A stretch of 64,000 bases of DNA from NCBI GenBank assembly GCA_963580285.1, contig OY757016.1, positions 42,795,124-42,859,123 on the forward strand. Reading direction: 5' to 3'. Positions 21,414-32,433 of this stretch are shown here, in pieces; the first letter of the stretch is position 1, and every line of letters starts with the position of its first letter. The position numbers and the translations under genes were made by a program. Below the pieces are notes generated by a model that saw nothing but the letters and a program-made list of their open reading frames with translations, made no database searches and had not been told where the DNA came from. The stretch comes from Lucinisca nassula. Its lineage: Eukaryota; Mollusca; Bivalvia; Lucinida; Lucinidae.

Positions 21414-21526
21414 AACTACATACATGATTGGTGTCTTTAATAATGAAATATAATCGGTTCGCCCCTATGAAATTGTCTGAGGCTCACCGAATATATTTTA
21501 ATATTGAAGACACTAACCATGTAGTT
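21414..21526. repeat. Fold-back, 113 bp, ~45-bp arms
   Basis: The arms AACTACATACATGATTGGTG and GTCTTTAATAATGAAATATA pair with TATTTTAATATTGAAGACAC and TAACCATGTAGTT. The centre contains CGGTTCGCCCC...GAGGCTCACCG. Confidence 0.65.
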
Positions 21527-22065
21527 ACTGTTTTTTTTTTTTTTTTCGACCTCTAAGATATGTTTTGTATACACGTTAGAATCGCCTCAGTCGATTCCTA
21601 TGAGTACACAGAACATGCAATTTAAATATATAGGAATGATGTTCATTTTTGTGGATTTTATCGATGTGTTAACCCTGGCAAATCACTTACAAACTGCATG
21701 AAGCCCTGCTAAGTTTGTGAGTGATTCGCTGGAGTTTACAGACCGACAAAATACACCTAAATGTTAATTCATTCCTTATAATTCCAACTATGTCATCGAA
21801 ATATTAAAAATGCCACCAAAATGATATTTTTTATTTTATTTTTTTCTCGAAAGCGTAAGAATGCACTTAGCAACGCCCACAGCGGAATGATTATTCAATT
21901 AGAAGCTGCCATCTTTTAAAGAAACCCGAGTGAACACAAAGTCAAGTCTATAAACTTAGTTTATTTGTATTCTAACATTTACGATTTCAGTTGATGTCGA
22001 TTATATACAATGACGTCACGCGCGGGTTCAATCCGTGCTCTTTGATGTCTCGTTATATTACTACA
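21527..22065. other. Eroded hpMITE remnant and unassigned DNA
   Basis: About 21556-21630 resembles an hpMITE hairpin (ACACGTTAGAATCGCCTCA...TATGAGTACACAGAACATG). I recognise nothing else. Confidence 0.4.
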
Positions 22066-22370
22066 TGTTTGTTTGTTTGATTTGAAGTTTAATATCCCCA
22101 TCAACACTGCATAGGTAATTTCGGAGATGTTGCTTCCAATTTTGTGGGTTTTTACCCAACAATGAGATGAAATGACATCTCAAGCCCTGCCGCCCAATGA
22201 AACCAAAAGGGTTTATATGCATGGATGGTCCGACTTGCACTACATTTCCTGGGTAGGCTTAGACGCTCTAAGCAGTTTAACAGTACTCATGTGTGGTCAG
22301 TTTCAGCTCTGCGTGGAAGCATCATGCAACCCAATCTATTTCTTCAAGCCCCGATGGGCGGGGGCCGGTA
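22066..22370 (-). mobile_element. SINE-A
   Basis: The copy is complete, from the GTTTGTTTGATTTGAAGTTT end (3' end on the minus strand) to CTTCAAGCCCCGATGGGCGG. Confidence 0.8.
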
Positions 22371-22488
22371 TTACTACATGTCGCTGTGTGATTAGTTCTG
22401 AGATTCCTGCTCATGTAATTTATGGAAGTATAAAACTTTTATTTTAACCAATCAAATCGCTCGAAATGTATACAATGCTTGATAAAAT

Positions 22489-22521
<33 letters not shown>

Positions 22522-22627
22522 AAATTATCCCAAGTTAAGTTATATCTGGAGATATGAGAAATTTTCCCTGGGGCAGAATGATGTGAGCCCGACCAGAGAG
22601 ATTAGTTCGAAACAGACATGGTAATTG

Positions 22628-23148
22628 TTTGTTTGTTTGTTTGATTTGCGGTTTATTCCTTTTTGTACCAAATGGTATCTCCCGCCTTATATATAAAAGG
22701 AAACCATTTCAAAATTTAGAGGTGTCAGGTTGTGTTTCTTCAAAATTTATTTGGAAAACTACAGAACATTTTACAAACTGTAGGTCCCGATCAGACGCCG
22801 CGTTCTGCGGCGTCTGATCTGGGCCTACACTGTTTGCAAATTACCCTTTTGGGGGTCTCTGGTACAAAACGGGTTAACGTTCCCGTCACTACTATTAAGG
22901 TCTTTCTGGAGACGTTGCTTCCAATTTTGTAGGACTTTTACCCGACATTGAGAAGAAATGGCATCTCAAGCCCTATCGCCCAATGAAAGCCAAAGGCTTA
23001 TATGTTCTGGACGGTCTGACTCACAACAGTTTGCATGGACAGGCTTAGTCCTTCTAAGCGATTTACCAGTACTAACGAGTGGTCAGTTTCAGCTCTGCGT
23101 GGAAGCAACATGAACCCCTCTCTATTTCTCCAAGCACCGGTGGGCGGG
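22628..23148 (-). mobile_element. SINE-A split by a GACGCC-hairpin element
   Basis: The tail GTTTGTTTGTTTGATTTGCG (22628-22660) is separated from the body (about 22868-23148) by an insert. The insert's ends read CTTTTTGTACCAAATGG and CTGGTACAAAACGGG, and it holds a perfect GATCAGACGCCGC/GCGGCGTCTGATC hairpin at 22788-22822. A related insert end (CATTTGGTACAAAAAGG) is at about 31480. Confidence 0.7.
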
Positions 23149-23215
23149 GCGAACAATATGGTAAAAACCATCAGTTTTCGAGTTAATGGAATTTCAATAT
23201 ATGGTAATTGCGATA

Positions 23216-23472
23216 ACTCCTTTGCAGTGGCGTGGTTGGGTGAGGTAAAGGTGGCACGTATCTTGCGTTATGTGGAGCGCTGTGGTGCAGTGGTAAAGTA
23301 TCGGGCTCGGGATCGAGAGGTACCGGGTTCGATCCCCACGAGCGGCACGTGTTGTTTCCTTGAGCAAGAAACTTTATCCACATTGCGTAGTACTGGTTTC
23401 TTCCCAGGAAAAGAGGGCCACATGGAAGATTAGTACTAGTACTAAATGTGTTACCCTCTATAAATAAGGTCG

Positions 23473-23514
<42 letters not shown>

Positions 23515-23710
23515 GTCACTGGGGCGTGTATTGGCTAACGTTTGGACCAGGCCTGTTGTCCTTGCAGCAGGTGAGGGTAGAGGGTCGTTGTTATTTGGTC
23601 TGTTGCTACACATTTCCCTCTTCTGTCCTTCACTTTCATCTGCTCTACTATCTCTTTCTATCTCTTCTCCCTTTCTCTGGGAGACGACAAAGATGACCCA
23701 CAAGGGTGGG
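23216..23710 (+). repeat. GGTTGGGTGAGGTAAAGG repeat, split by a SINE-E
   Basis: The segments 23216-23263 and 23515-23710 join into one unit. It matches the inverted copy at 52107-52357 (GTGGTTGGGTGTGGTAAAG, TCACTGGGGC, CTCTGGGAG). No coding content. Confidence 0.7.
23264..23514 (+). mobile_element. SINE-E with (ATT)n tail
   Basis: The tRNA-like head is GCGCTGTGGTGCAGTGGTAA with B box GGTTCGATCCCC. The body is CCTTGAGCAAGAAACTTTAT and CCACATTG, and the tail TAAATAAGGTCGATTATT runs into about 14 ATT units (23473-23513). This tail type suggests mobilisation by an RTE-type LINE, unlike SINE-A to SINE-D. Confidence 0.8.
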
Positions 23711-23933
23711 CAAAACAATCATTCAATAAAACTCCTTACAAACCTGTTCTGCTATGAAATTGGGTATATTAATTTGATTCATGGACTTGGAAAAGTATTT
23801 TTCCGAAGGAAAAAACAACAACTAGTTTTTGAATGCGTATCCATCCAGAGAGATATCTTTCTTTAAAAGAGAGATTTTTCTCCCGAAGAGAACAATACAG
23901 ATTCCGCGAGATTTTTCAAAATGCCAAACAGTG

Positions 23934-24372
23934 TCCATTTAGCGACCGCATCGGTGCAGTGGTGCCGAGGGGCTCCGATTTCGAGTCACACGTCAGGCAT
24001 CATGCATTATGTTCTTAATCATGTCCTTTTATCCACATTGCTTATTACTGATTTCGCCCCCGCCCATCGTGGCTTGAAAAAATATATGGGCTGCATGATG
24101 CCGACCCACACACGACTACTTGTAAACCGCTTGGAGGATTTAAGCTTGCCCAGGGAAAGCGGTGCGCGAGTCGGACCGTCCATGCTTATAAACTCTATAG
24201 ATTTCATTGGGCGACAGGACTTGGAGATGTCATTTCATCCCAATGTCGGGTAAAAGTTCCACAAAACTGGAAGCCTCGTCTCCATAATCACCTTTACAGT
24301 GTTGATGGGGACGTTAAACCTCAAATCAGACAAACAAAAAACTGATTTCTACCCAGGAATTAACTGAAGTAA
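23934..24372 (+). mobile_element. Eroded SINE-E split by SINE-A
   Basis: The head is degenerate (GGTGCAGTGGTGCCGAGGGG), followed by CCTTTTATCCACATTGC. The body resumes as CTGATTTCTACCCAGG after the SINE-A insertion. Confidence 0.65.
24056..24340 (+). mobile_element. SINE-A with 9-bp target duplication
   Basis: ACTGATTTC flanks it on both sides (24047-24055 and 24341-24349), which fixes the ends: GCCCCCGCCCATCG...ACAAACAAAAA. Confidence 0.85.
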
Positions 24373-24420
24373 AGACAAAATTTGACAGGTTCAGTATCAG
24401 AAAAGAATACTAATAGTAAT

Positions 24421-24625
24421 TTGTGGCGACCGTAAAAGTATCCCTGTCTGGGTTATATTTTCTAGTCTTTTGGAATCATTAATTCAACGGTGGGACATCG
24501 AAAATAATTGAAGGTCATAGATGCGGCCTAATTGGCCCAAAGTTTGGCCAAGAAAAAACACTGCACGATATACGGTTTTCAGCTCTGTGTTGAAGCATTT
24601 GCTTCCAAAGGATGACCTTTTTTTT
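24421..24625 (+). mobile_element. HHR element, eroded copy
   Basis: It shares GGCGACCGTAAAAG, CTTTTGGAATCATTAATTC, a decayed ribozyme (GGTCATAGATGCGGCC...GGCCCAAAG, about 24512-24550, with CTGATGA and GAA both mutated), and the GCTTCCAAAGGATGACC block with the other HHR elements. Confidence 0.6.
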
Positions 24626-24759
24626 TTAAGAATATTTATTTTTAATTTCAGTTCACACACAAACCTGAATCTGGGGATGGACATTGCAACTGTCAAAACA
24701 TAGATCGTCTGTTAAATGATTTCAACCTACCCTGAGCGCTAGCTTTTTATGTCATATAA

Positions 24760-25016
24760 CAATACGAAAACACGCCTATTCAAATAACTTGAGAATTTTG
24801 TCCCCAAGAAACGAAATGCTTATTTCTGCTCTAAACATAGATTGTGGGTACTCATAAGAACCGCCTCGGCATGACGGTTCTAAAAAGTACCCACACTCTA
24901 TGTTTTTGAACAAAAATAAAAAATCATGTTTATCCCTGAAAAGCCAAGTTTTTCTTTATGAATGTATGGTTTGAGGGGGGGGGGGGGTCAATATTATATA
25001 GGCGTGTTCTCGTGAT
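24760..25016 (+). mobile_element. hpMITE
   Basis: AATACGAAAACACGCC...GGCGTGTTCTCGTGATG with a decayed hairpin tip and a run of about 13 G near 24975. Confidence 0.8.
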
Positions 25017-25076
25017 GTACTTAATGATTCATGTCCTTTCCGGTGTTTGTAAAAAAATAAATAAAAATAATAAAAC

Positions 25077-25357
25077 CATTACGAAAACACGCCTATACAA
25101 ATACATTGCAACATTTATTATCCAAAAAATGAAAATTTTAAGATGAAAAATTGTGATTTTCTTCTTATTTCTGCTCGAAATATAGATTGTGAGTACTCGT
25201 TAGAACCGCCTCATCGAGGCGGTTCTAACGAGTACCCACAATCTATATATTTAGAGCAGAAATAAGAAAAATAAGGTTTACCCCTGTAAACCCCAGTTTT
25301 ACTATATAAAAGTGGGGTTCAAGGGGGTCAAAATTATATAAGTGTGTTTTTGTGATG
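25077..25357 (+). mobile_element. hpMITE, well preserved
   Basis: Full length. The hairpin stem from TAGATTG to CAATCTA is nearly perfect, and the second hairpin around ACTATATAAAAG is intact. It lies 60 bp from the previous copy in the same orientation. Confidence 0.85.
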
Positions 25358-25496
25358 AGAGTGGAAATTAAAACCAGAAAACCAGAAAGGAAAATAAAAC
25401 AAGATAATCAGTGGGGGCAGAAAATACACAGTACCTCGTTCAAGATCTTGTTGAAACAACACAAAATCTCGTGGACGACTGGATTTGATTTCCTTT

Positions 25497-27477
25497 TTAG
25501 CTCACCTGTCACGTAGTGACGAGGTGAGCTTTTGGGATCACTTTTTGTCCGTCGTCCGTCGTGCGTGCGTCCGTGCGTGCGAAAACTTTTTCTTCAAACG
25601 ACATCTCCTCCTCAACCAGTGAATGGATTTTGATATAATTTCACAGGAATGTTCCTTGGATGACCCTCTTTCAAAATTGCCTAAATCATTCCGCTCCGTT
25701 AAACAAAATGGCCGCCAGAGCTAAAAATAGAAAAACATTTAAATGACATCTCCTCCTAGGCAAGTGGTTCGATTTGAAAATAATGCCACAGGAATGATCC
25801 TTGGGTGACCCTCTTTCAAAATTGCCTAAATCGTTCTGCTCCGTTAAACAAAATGGCCGCCAGAGCTTAAAATAGAAAAACCTTTTAATGATATCTCCTC
25901 CTAGGCAAATGGCCCGATTTGAAAAGAATTTCACAGGAATGTTCCTAGAGAGACCCTCTTTCAAAATTGCCTAAATCGTTCTGCTCCGTTGAACAAAATG
26001 GCCGCCAGAGCTAAAAATAGAAAAACCTTTAAATGACATCTCCTCCTAGGCAAATGGCCCGATTTGAAAATAATTTCACAGGATTGTTCCTTGAAAGACC
26101 CTCTTTCAAATTGTCTAAATCGTTTTGCTCCGTTAAATAAAAGGGCCGCCTGAGCTAAAAATAGAAAAACCTTTCAATGACATCACCCCCGGGTTAATGG
26201 CCCGATTTGAAAATAATTTCCCAGGAATATTCCTTGAGTGACCCTCTTTCAAAATTGCCCAAATCGTTCCGCTCCGTTAAATATGGTCGCCAGAGCTTAA
26301 AAATAGAAAAACCTTTAAATGACATCTCCTCCTAGGCAAATGGCCCGATTTGAAAAGAATTTTACAGGAATGTTCCTTGAGTGACCCTCTTTCAAAATTG
26401 TTTAAATCGTTCTGCTCCGTTACATAAAATGGCCGCCAGAGCTAAAAATAGAAAAACCTTTAAATGATATCTCCTCCTAGGCAAATGGCCCGATTTGACA
26501 AGAATTTCACAGGAATGTTTCTAGAGTGACCCTCTTTCAAAATTGCCTAAATTGTTCTGCTCCGTTAAACAAAATGACCGCCAGAGCTAAAAACAGAAAA
26601 ACCTTTCAATGACATCTCCTCCTAGGCAAATGGCCTAATTTGAAAATAATTTCACAGCAATGGTGCTTGAGTGACCCTCTTTTAAAATTGCCTTAATCGT
26701 TTCGCTCCGTTAAATAAAATGGCTGCCAGAGCTAAAAATAGAAAAAAAAATTAAATGACATCTTCTCCTAGGCAACTGGCCCGATTTTAAAAGAATTTCA
26801 CAGGAATGTTCCTTGAGTGACCCTCTTTCAAAATTGTCAAAATGGTTCTGCTCCGTTAAACAAAATGGCCACCAGAGCTAAAAATAGAAAACCTTTAAAT
26901 GACATCTCCTCCTAGGCAAATGGCCTGATTTGAAAATAATTTCACAGGAATGTTCCTTGAGTGACCCTCTTTCAAAATTGCCTAAATGGTTCCGCTTAGT
27001 TAAACAAAATGGCCACCAGAGCTAAAAATAGAAAAACATTTAAATGACACCTTCTCATAGGCAAATTGCCCTATTTGAAAATTATTTCACAGGAATGTTC
27101 CTTGAGTGACCCTCTTTCAAAATTGCCTAAATTGTTCCACTCCGTTGAACAAAATGGCCGCCAGAGCTAAAAATAGAAAAACCTTTAAATGACATTTCCT
27201 CCTAGGCAAATGGCCCGATTTGAAAATAATTTCCCAGGAATGTTCCTTGAGTGAGCCTCTTTCAAAATTGCCTAAACTGTTCCGCTCTGTTAAACAAAAC
27301 GGACACCAGGGCTAAAAATCGAAAAACCTTCAAATTCCACTACAATGGAAAATAGCCTCCAAAAATAAAAGTCTTTGGTCCGCATCTCCTTAAAGCAGTG
27401 AATCCTTCATTTCCATAAGCTTTGAAACATCTTGGATTCAGGTGAGCGATTCAGGGCCATCATGGGCCTCTTGTTAA
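25497..27477 (-). mobile_element. AGCTAAAA-ended element with twelve ~145-bp tandem units
   Basis: On the minus strand the 3' end is the hairpin CACCTCGTCACTACGTGAC with AGGTGAGCTAAAAA, and the 5' end is AACAAGAGGCCCATGATGGC plus CGCTCACCTGAATCC. Units are anchored by CTCCGTTAAACAAAATGGCC near 25693, 25840, 25984, 26129, 26272, 26414, 26559, 26703, 26849, 26995, 27139 and 27283, a period of 142-147 bp. Apparent ORFs are phase artefacts of the repeat. Confidence 0.8.
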
Positions 27478-28028
27478 TTTTTTTTTCAACTTCTGTTCTC
27501 TTTTTATTAATTAAAATTCATTTCTGATAAAAACAAATGGAAATTAAAAGAAGTTTTTAACCTCAAGATCTCTCGTTTAAACGGCTTACTTTCTTTGATT
27601 TCTTTTCTGTTGTTTTGGTTTTGCATTTTTTTTTTTTTAATTTCTGCTCTGTTGGTATTGTTCTGATTTCCTTTCTTATAGGAACAGGAATAATTTAAAC
27701 TCCCAGCAGCTCGTTTAAACTTTCGTTCCAATTAAAGTTTTCGATAAAATAACATAATATCTCGTTTAAACGATTTTTCTGTTTTGATATTGTTTTTTTT
27801 TTCTAGTTTTTATTTTAATTTCATTCCCTTTTGTTTGGTCCATTTGATTTCTTTTTACATAAAATTCTGATCAGACGCGTTTTGCGGCGTCTTATCTGGG
27901 CCTGCACTGTTTGCAAAGGTACCCCTTTAGGGGTTTCCATTGTCCATTGTAGAATTAATTGTCCATTGTAGAACTAATTGTTTAAAAAAAAAAAAAAAAC
28001 AATACTATCTTGTATTTTGTTACTTCTC
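27478..28028. other. AT-rich DNA with repeated TCGTTTAAACG motifs and a GACGCC hairpin
   Basis: CTCGTTTAAAC occurs at about 27567, 27709 and 27761. The segment GAAATTAAAAGAAGTTTTTA with CCTCAAGATCTCTCG recurs at about 28960-29000. A GACGCC hairpin lies at 27868-27925. No gene seen. Confidence 0.5.
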
Positions 28029-28127
28029 CGTCACCACTGTATAGGTCATTTTGGAGACGTTGCTTCCAATTTTGTTGGTCTTTTACCCGGCATTGAGATG
28101 AAATGACATCTCAAGTCCTGTCGCCCT
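28029..28127 (-). mobile_element. SINE-A 3' fragment
   Basis: Only the 3' third remains (GGAGACGTTGCTTCCAATTT to CAAGTCCTGTCGCCC). Confidence 0.7.
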
Positions 28128-28257
28128 CTATCTTGTATGAAACGCGAAATATACATTCAGAGATGAAGACTAAAGAGACTTTTGCATATTTTTGTTGTTG
28201 TTTAAAGGGACTTCACTGGTTTTAAGGGCTCTAACTATTCAGAACTTATTTATCTTC

Positions 28258-28525
28258 ACTACAGCTGGTGTTGTGCCGTTTGGCGGCCGTAAAACGTCTC
28301 CCCCGTACATCATCATAGTGTAGATCATATTATCCAGTCCTTTGGGATCATTGAGTTCATTTTGAATTATTTTAAAATAGAGTTCTGCTTAGTCGGTGCT
28401 AGAGGGCGTGGCCGGTGTTGCGCATTTCAGTACTGGTCATTAATAGACTCAGTAAAACAGAACCTACTGTTTTCGTTATTTGGTGTATTGTTTACTTCCA
28501 AGGAAACTAATTACTCAGAACTCAT
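28258..28525 (+). mobile_element. HHR-element fragment without ribozyme
   Basis: It shares ACAGCTGGT, GGCCGTAAAACGTCTC, CATAGTGTA and CCTTTGGGATCATT with the inverted unit at 32641-32766, and GTGTATTGTTTACTTCCAAGG with the downstream block. The CTGATGA core is absent. Confidence 0.55.
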
Positions 28526-28649
28526 TTCGCTTTATATAAAAAAAGTAAAATACGTTAAAATGTATATGTATGGACTTGGGCGAGTCTAGATATCGTGCAA
28601 CGCTGAGATCGCATATGAGATACCAAGTTCTGCAACGGAAGGTCAGGAT

Positions 28650-28935
28650 GCCCCTGCCCATATAGCTTAGAGAACTAGATTGGGCTGCATGGTGCTTCCA
28701 AGCAGAGCTGAAACCAACCACGCTTGCGAGTACTGGCAAACCGCTTAGAAGGTCTAAGCCTGTCCAGGTAAAGTGGTGTGAGCCTGACAGTCCATGCATA
28801 TTAACCCTTTTGGTTTCATTGGGCGACAGGACTTGAGATGTCAGTCCATCTTAGTGTCGGGTTAAAGTTCCACAAAACTGGAATTAACGTCTCGAAAATA
28901 ATCTGAATGGTGTTGACGGGGAGATAAACCCAAAG
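28650..28935 (+). mobile_element. SINE-A, diverged
   Basis: The head is eroded (CATATAGCTTAGAGAACTAG). The core (AGTACTGGCAAACCGCTTAG) and a GGGGAGATAAACCC tail are recognisable. Confidence 0.7.
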
Positions 28936-29098
28936 GTTCATTTCTGATAAGAAATGGAAATTAAAAAAAAAGTTTTTAACCTCAAGATCTCTCGTTTAAA
29001 CGACATGCTTGCTTTGATTTCTGTTCTATATTTGTTTTATTTTGTTCTATTTTGTTTTATCAGGTGAAGGCTCTCCGGTTATCTCAAACCACTGATTG

Positions 29099-29396
29099 GC
29101 CCCCCGCCCATAGGGGCTTGAAGAAATATATGGGCTGCATGATGCTTCCACGCAGAGCTGAATCCGGCCCGCACAGTAGTACTGGTAAACCGCTTAGAGG
29201 ATCTAAGCCTGTCCAGGAACCGCGGTGCGATGCGGACCGTCCATGTTAATAAACCCTATTGGTTTCATTGGGCGACAGGACTTGAGGTGTCATTTCATCT
29301 CAATGTCGGGTTAAAGTCCCACAAAATTGGAAGCAACGTCTCCAAAATGACCTTTACAGTGCTGACGGGGACGTTAAACCTCAAATCAAACAAACA
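29099..29396 (+). mobile_element. SINE-A
   Basis: Full length, very close to the 10280-10590 copy (both read GAGGATCTAAGCCTGTCCAG). Confidence 0.85.
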
Positions 29397-30010
29397 AAAC
29401 CAACCACTGATTAACGTTTGGCTCGTTGAAGGAGAAGAAATATATATATAAAAATAAGTATATAGAATAAAATAATCAGTTTGTTATTAAAATGCAGATT
29501 TACAGCAAAACACGATGCGTTTTCTATATCCTGGTGACATTCGACATATATGAGAGCACGGTTATATGAAATAGAGAGACAATACATTGCTCCCGATATA
29601 GTACAGTGAATTTCCGCTATTTAGACCACCTACAATTAAGACTTATCCTGCTTTAAAAAGCTTATTTAGAAGGTTTCAGTATTTCTTTCTTTGTGTTGTC
29701 TTCAACCATTGTCCTCTTGTCAAAAACCATCTTTGGGTATGTTCAAAAGTGGTCTTAAAGACCACTTTTGAAAAGTCCCAAAGGTTGTCTTAATTTAAAA
29801 ATTTTACTGTATATATCTAATTTTAAGTGGCGTTTTTTTCCATCACTGTGTTCCTATTGGAATAGGCGTGACTGCACTCTAAAAAGGTGTCCTCCTTTTA
29901 CCTCACTAGAGATCTAATGTTCCAGCATTATCTTCCGCTAGGTGGCATATTTCAAATACTGACTTCGAAGAATATGACATGCGCAGACAACGAATGTTCC
30001 AGTCTTTCAA
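29397..30010. other. Unassigned DNA with a short hairpin
   Basis: TCAAAAGTGGTCTT-AAA-GACCACTTTTGA is a near-perfect hairpin at about 29742-29772, with further GACCAC and GGTTGTCTTAATT echoes around it, possibly a small eroded MITE. Nothing else is recognised. Confidence 0.45.
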
Positions 30011-30300
30011 AGTTTATCGGAACCCGAATTTTAAAGTGACCGTTCCAATGCGGCTCTTCTGTCGCGGTTTATTTTTGTTATGGTTTGTCCTTGGGTGTTT
30101 GTGTCGCTTATATTATTTTATTTTGGAAAGACTTTTGGCCATTCTGTGGGAAAGTAACTGTCCTTTTGGCTTTCCGCTGTTGGTGTTTCCGTTGGAATCT
30201 GTTGTTTCATGTTTGTGTTTCGTTCCAATTGGTGTCTCTGATGGGAGCTGTGGGTTAATTGCATCGATTCTGATCATTGCCTCTACTTATATTTAGTATA
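30011..30300 (+). mobile_element. PLE fragment with internal deletion (first of a tandem pair)
   Basis: It starts with coding sequence TATCGGAACCCGAATTTTA, which in the longest PLE lies inside the ORF, and jumps straight to the 3' region GTGACCGTTCCAATGCGG. It ends near CTGATCATTGCCTCTAC. Confidence 0.7.
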
Positions 30301-30309
30301 TAAATTCAG

Positions 30310-31070
30310 CAAAATATATAACCGCAATGACTTCAGCACCCAATTTCGTAAAATCTTTCTTCGATATAAAAAGATTGGGTACAACATAAATATTATACGA
30401 CAGACAGTATGCATGGTAGGTTCATAACTTTGATCCCTCTTTAATTGCACGCCTGTGGGTCAGGCCTCAGATTCCATGACGGTTCCAGCTTAAAAGCTTA
30501 TTGAGAATTAGAGAGATCTAATTCAATGCAATGTTGGTTGGTGCCTGATGCTCTGTCTTTGGTTGGGACCATCGGAGTCTAACTGTTGGTTTTCGTTTGC
30601 TCCGGAATTTCAGTGGTTTCTTGCTGTCGAGTCCTCACCGTTGTTTCATCTCTGTGGTTGTTTGATTTTGTGAGTTCAAGGAGATATTGCACTGGTGAGT
30701 TAGGAGGCCTTCATGCGGACGGAACAAAGTATATCTCTAAATCGCGATGGAAATAAGGACGAAGATTGTGGCCGTGTAAAATCTATTTAAGCCACCCCCC
30801 CTCCACTGACCGTTCCAGGGCGGTTCTTCACTCGCGGTTTATTTTTTGATATGGTTTGTCTTTGAGTGTTTGTATCGCTTATATTATTTTGTTTTGGATA
30901 GCCAATTGGCCATTTTGTGGGAAAGTAATTGTCCTTTTTGCTTTCCGCTATTGATGTTTCCATTAGGGTTTGTTGTTTCATGTTTGTGTTTCTTTCCCTT
31001 TGGTGTCTCTGATGGGAGCTGTGAGTTGATTTTCTTGCCTTCACTTCTATTTTCTGTTTCCACAAGCTTC
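30310..31070 (+). mobile_element. PLE, 3' coding end plus 3' region (second of a tandem pair)
   Basis: C-terminal RT codons (about 30315-30490), then the entire 3' region through CTGGTGAGTTAGGAGGCC and TCCACTGACCGTTCC. It follows the first fragment head to tail within about 10 bp. Tandem PLE arrangements with partial repeats are a known feature of the group. Confidence 0.75.
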
Positions 31071-31082
31071 AAGTATAACCTC

Positions 31083-31382
31083 GGCCCCCGCCCATTGGGA
31101 CTTGAAGAAACATATGGACTGCATGATGCTTCCACGCAGAGCTGACACCGACCTGCACACGAGTACTGGTAAACCGCTTAGAGGATCTAAGCTTGCCCAG
31201 GCAAAGCGGTGCGAGTCGGCCCGTCCATGCATATAAACCCTATTGTTTTCATTGGGCGGCAGGGCTTGAGATGTCATTTCATCTCAATGTCCAGTAAAAG
31301 TCCAACAAAATTGGAAGCAACGTCTCCAAATTGACCTTCACAGTGTTGACGGGGACGTTAAACTCCAAATCAAACAAACTAA
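31083..31382 (+). mobile_element. SINE-A
   Basis: Full length, from CCCCCGCCCATTGGGACTTG to CAAATCAAACAAACTAAAAC. Confidence 0.85.
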
Positions 31383-31383
31383 A

Positions 31384-31690
31384 ACAAAAAACCCATTTTG
31401 TACGGAAACAACAAAAATGGTAATTGACAAACAGTGCAGACCAAAAAATGGACTCCTTCTATAAGGAGGAAGATTCCATTTGGTACAAAAAGGTTAAAGG
31501 AAACAATACACCTATTTTTTGTCCGCAGTGTTTGCCAGGGAGGCAAATTTGATGACCTTCATTTCACTTCATGTGAATTTGTTAACTGTGCTGAAATGGT
31601 CTACTCTTACAGATTTTCTCGCACACCAGATAAATAATTCTTGGACTTAACCCTGAAATAGAAATTCATATCCTACACAGGGATACCATT
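31384..31690. other. Unassigned DNA with a possible small MITE
   Basis: CCATTTTGTACGGAAAC and CATTTGGTACAAAAAGG face each other across about 120 bp holding ACAAACAGTGCAGACC, which echoes the flank of the GACGCC-hairpin insert at 22660-22868. I see nothing in the remainder. Confidence 0.4.
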
Positions 31691-31691
31691 A

Positions 31692-32009
31692 CATCCAGAA
31701 AACATGTCTGTATAATTTTGACCCACTCGAACCTCATATATATAGTAAACTGGGGTTTACAGGGTTAAACCTTATTTTCTTATTTCTACTCTAAAATATA
31801 GATTGTGGGTACTCGTTAGAACTGTCTCGATGAGGCGATTCTAATGAGTACCCATAATCTATATTTTGAGGTCGAGGCGGTTCTAACGAGTACCCACAAT
31901 CTATATTTTAGAGCAGAAATAAGAAAAATATCACAATTTTTCATCATCAAGGGTTAGTTTTTCGGTGGTAAAGATTAAAATGTATTTGTATAGGCGTGTT
32001 TCTTAATAA
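31692..32009 (-). mobile_element. hpMITE with duplicated hairpin arm
   Basis: After the normal hairpin (to about 31870) a second right arm follows at once (GAGGTCGAGGCGGTTCTAAC...ACAATCTATATTTTAGAGC, about 31868-31916). This is a first step towards the tandem arm array at 35400-36500. Confidence 0.75.
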
Positions 32010-32215
32010 AATCGAGAATTTTTATGTATTGGATTTGCACTTCTTGAAAAGTACATCACATGCGCCGTCGTTAAGTTTGACGTCACTGCACGTTCTGTGA
32101 CGCCAAAAACGTCGCATTATTGTCATCAAAATATGGTGGACGCCGACAGTCGAAGTGACTTCATTATAATAATATATGTTCTATGTAAGTATTATCCTTA
32201 CGAATGAGTGGTTGT

Positions 32216-32364
32216 TTGAGTTTTATGTCTCACCAACAGCTAAGGTCAAACGGAGACGGTAAATCGGTTTAAAGACTCATCCGAAAGTCTGAAGAAGCCC
32301 GGGATCGATCCCCCGACCCCTGGTTTACAAGGCGAGTAGCATAACCACAACACCACGGAGGCTT
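32216..32364 (-). mobile_element. SINE-D
   Basis: On the minus strand: GCCTCCGTGGTGTTGTGGTT, ATGCTACTCGCCTTGTAAAC, GGGATCGATCCCGG-like B box, then CCAACAGCTAAGG complement and a short ATAAAACTC tail. Confidence 0.8.
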
Positions 32365-32433
32365 CTATTATCCTTAGGAAGCAATGAATGCACCACATTA
32401 CTGAAAAATATCGTTTGCACTAGTTTTTTTTCT

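Noticed and set aside
23448..23718. Poly-Tyr or poly-Asn proteins
   Set aside because: They come from the (ATT)n tail of SINE-E.
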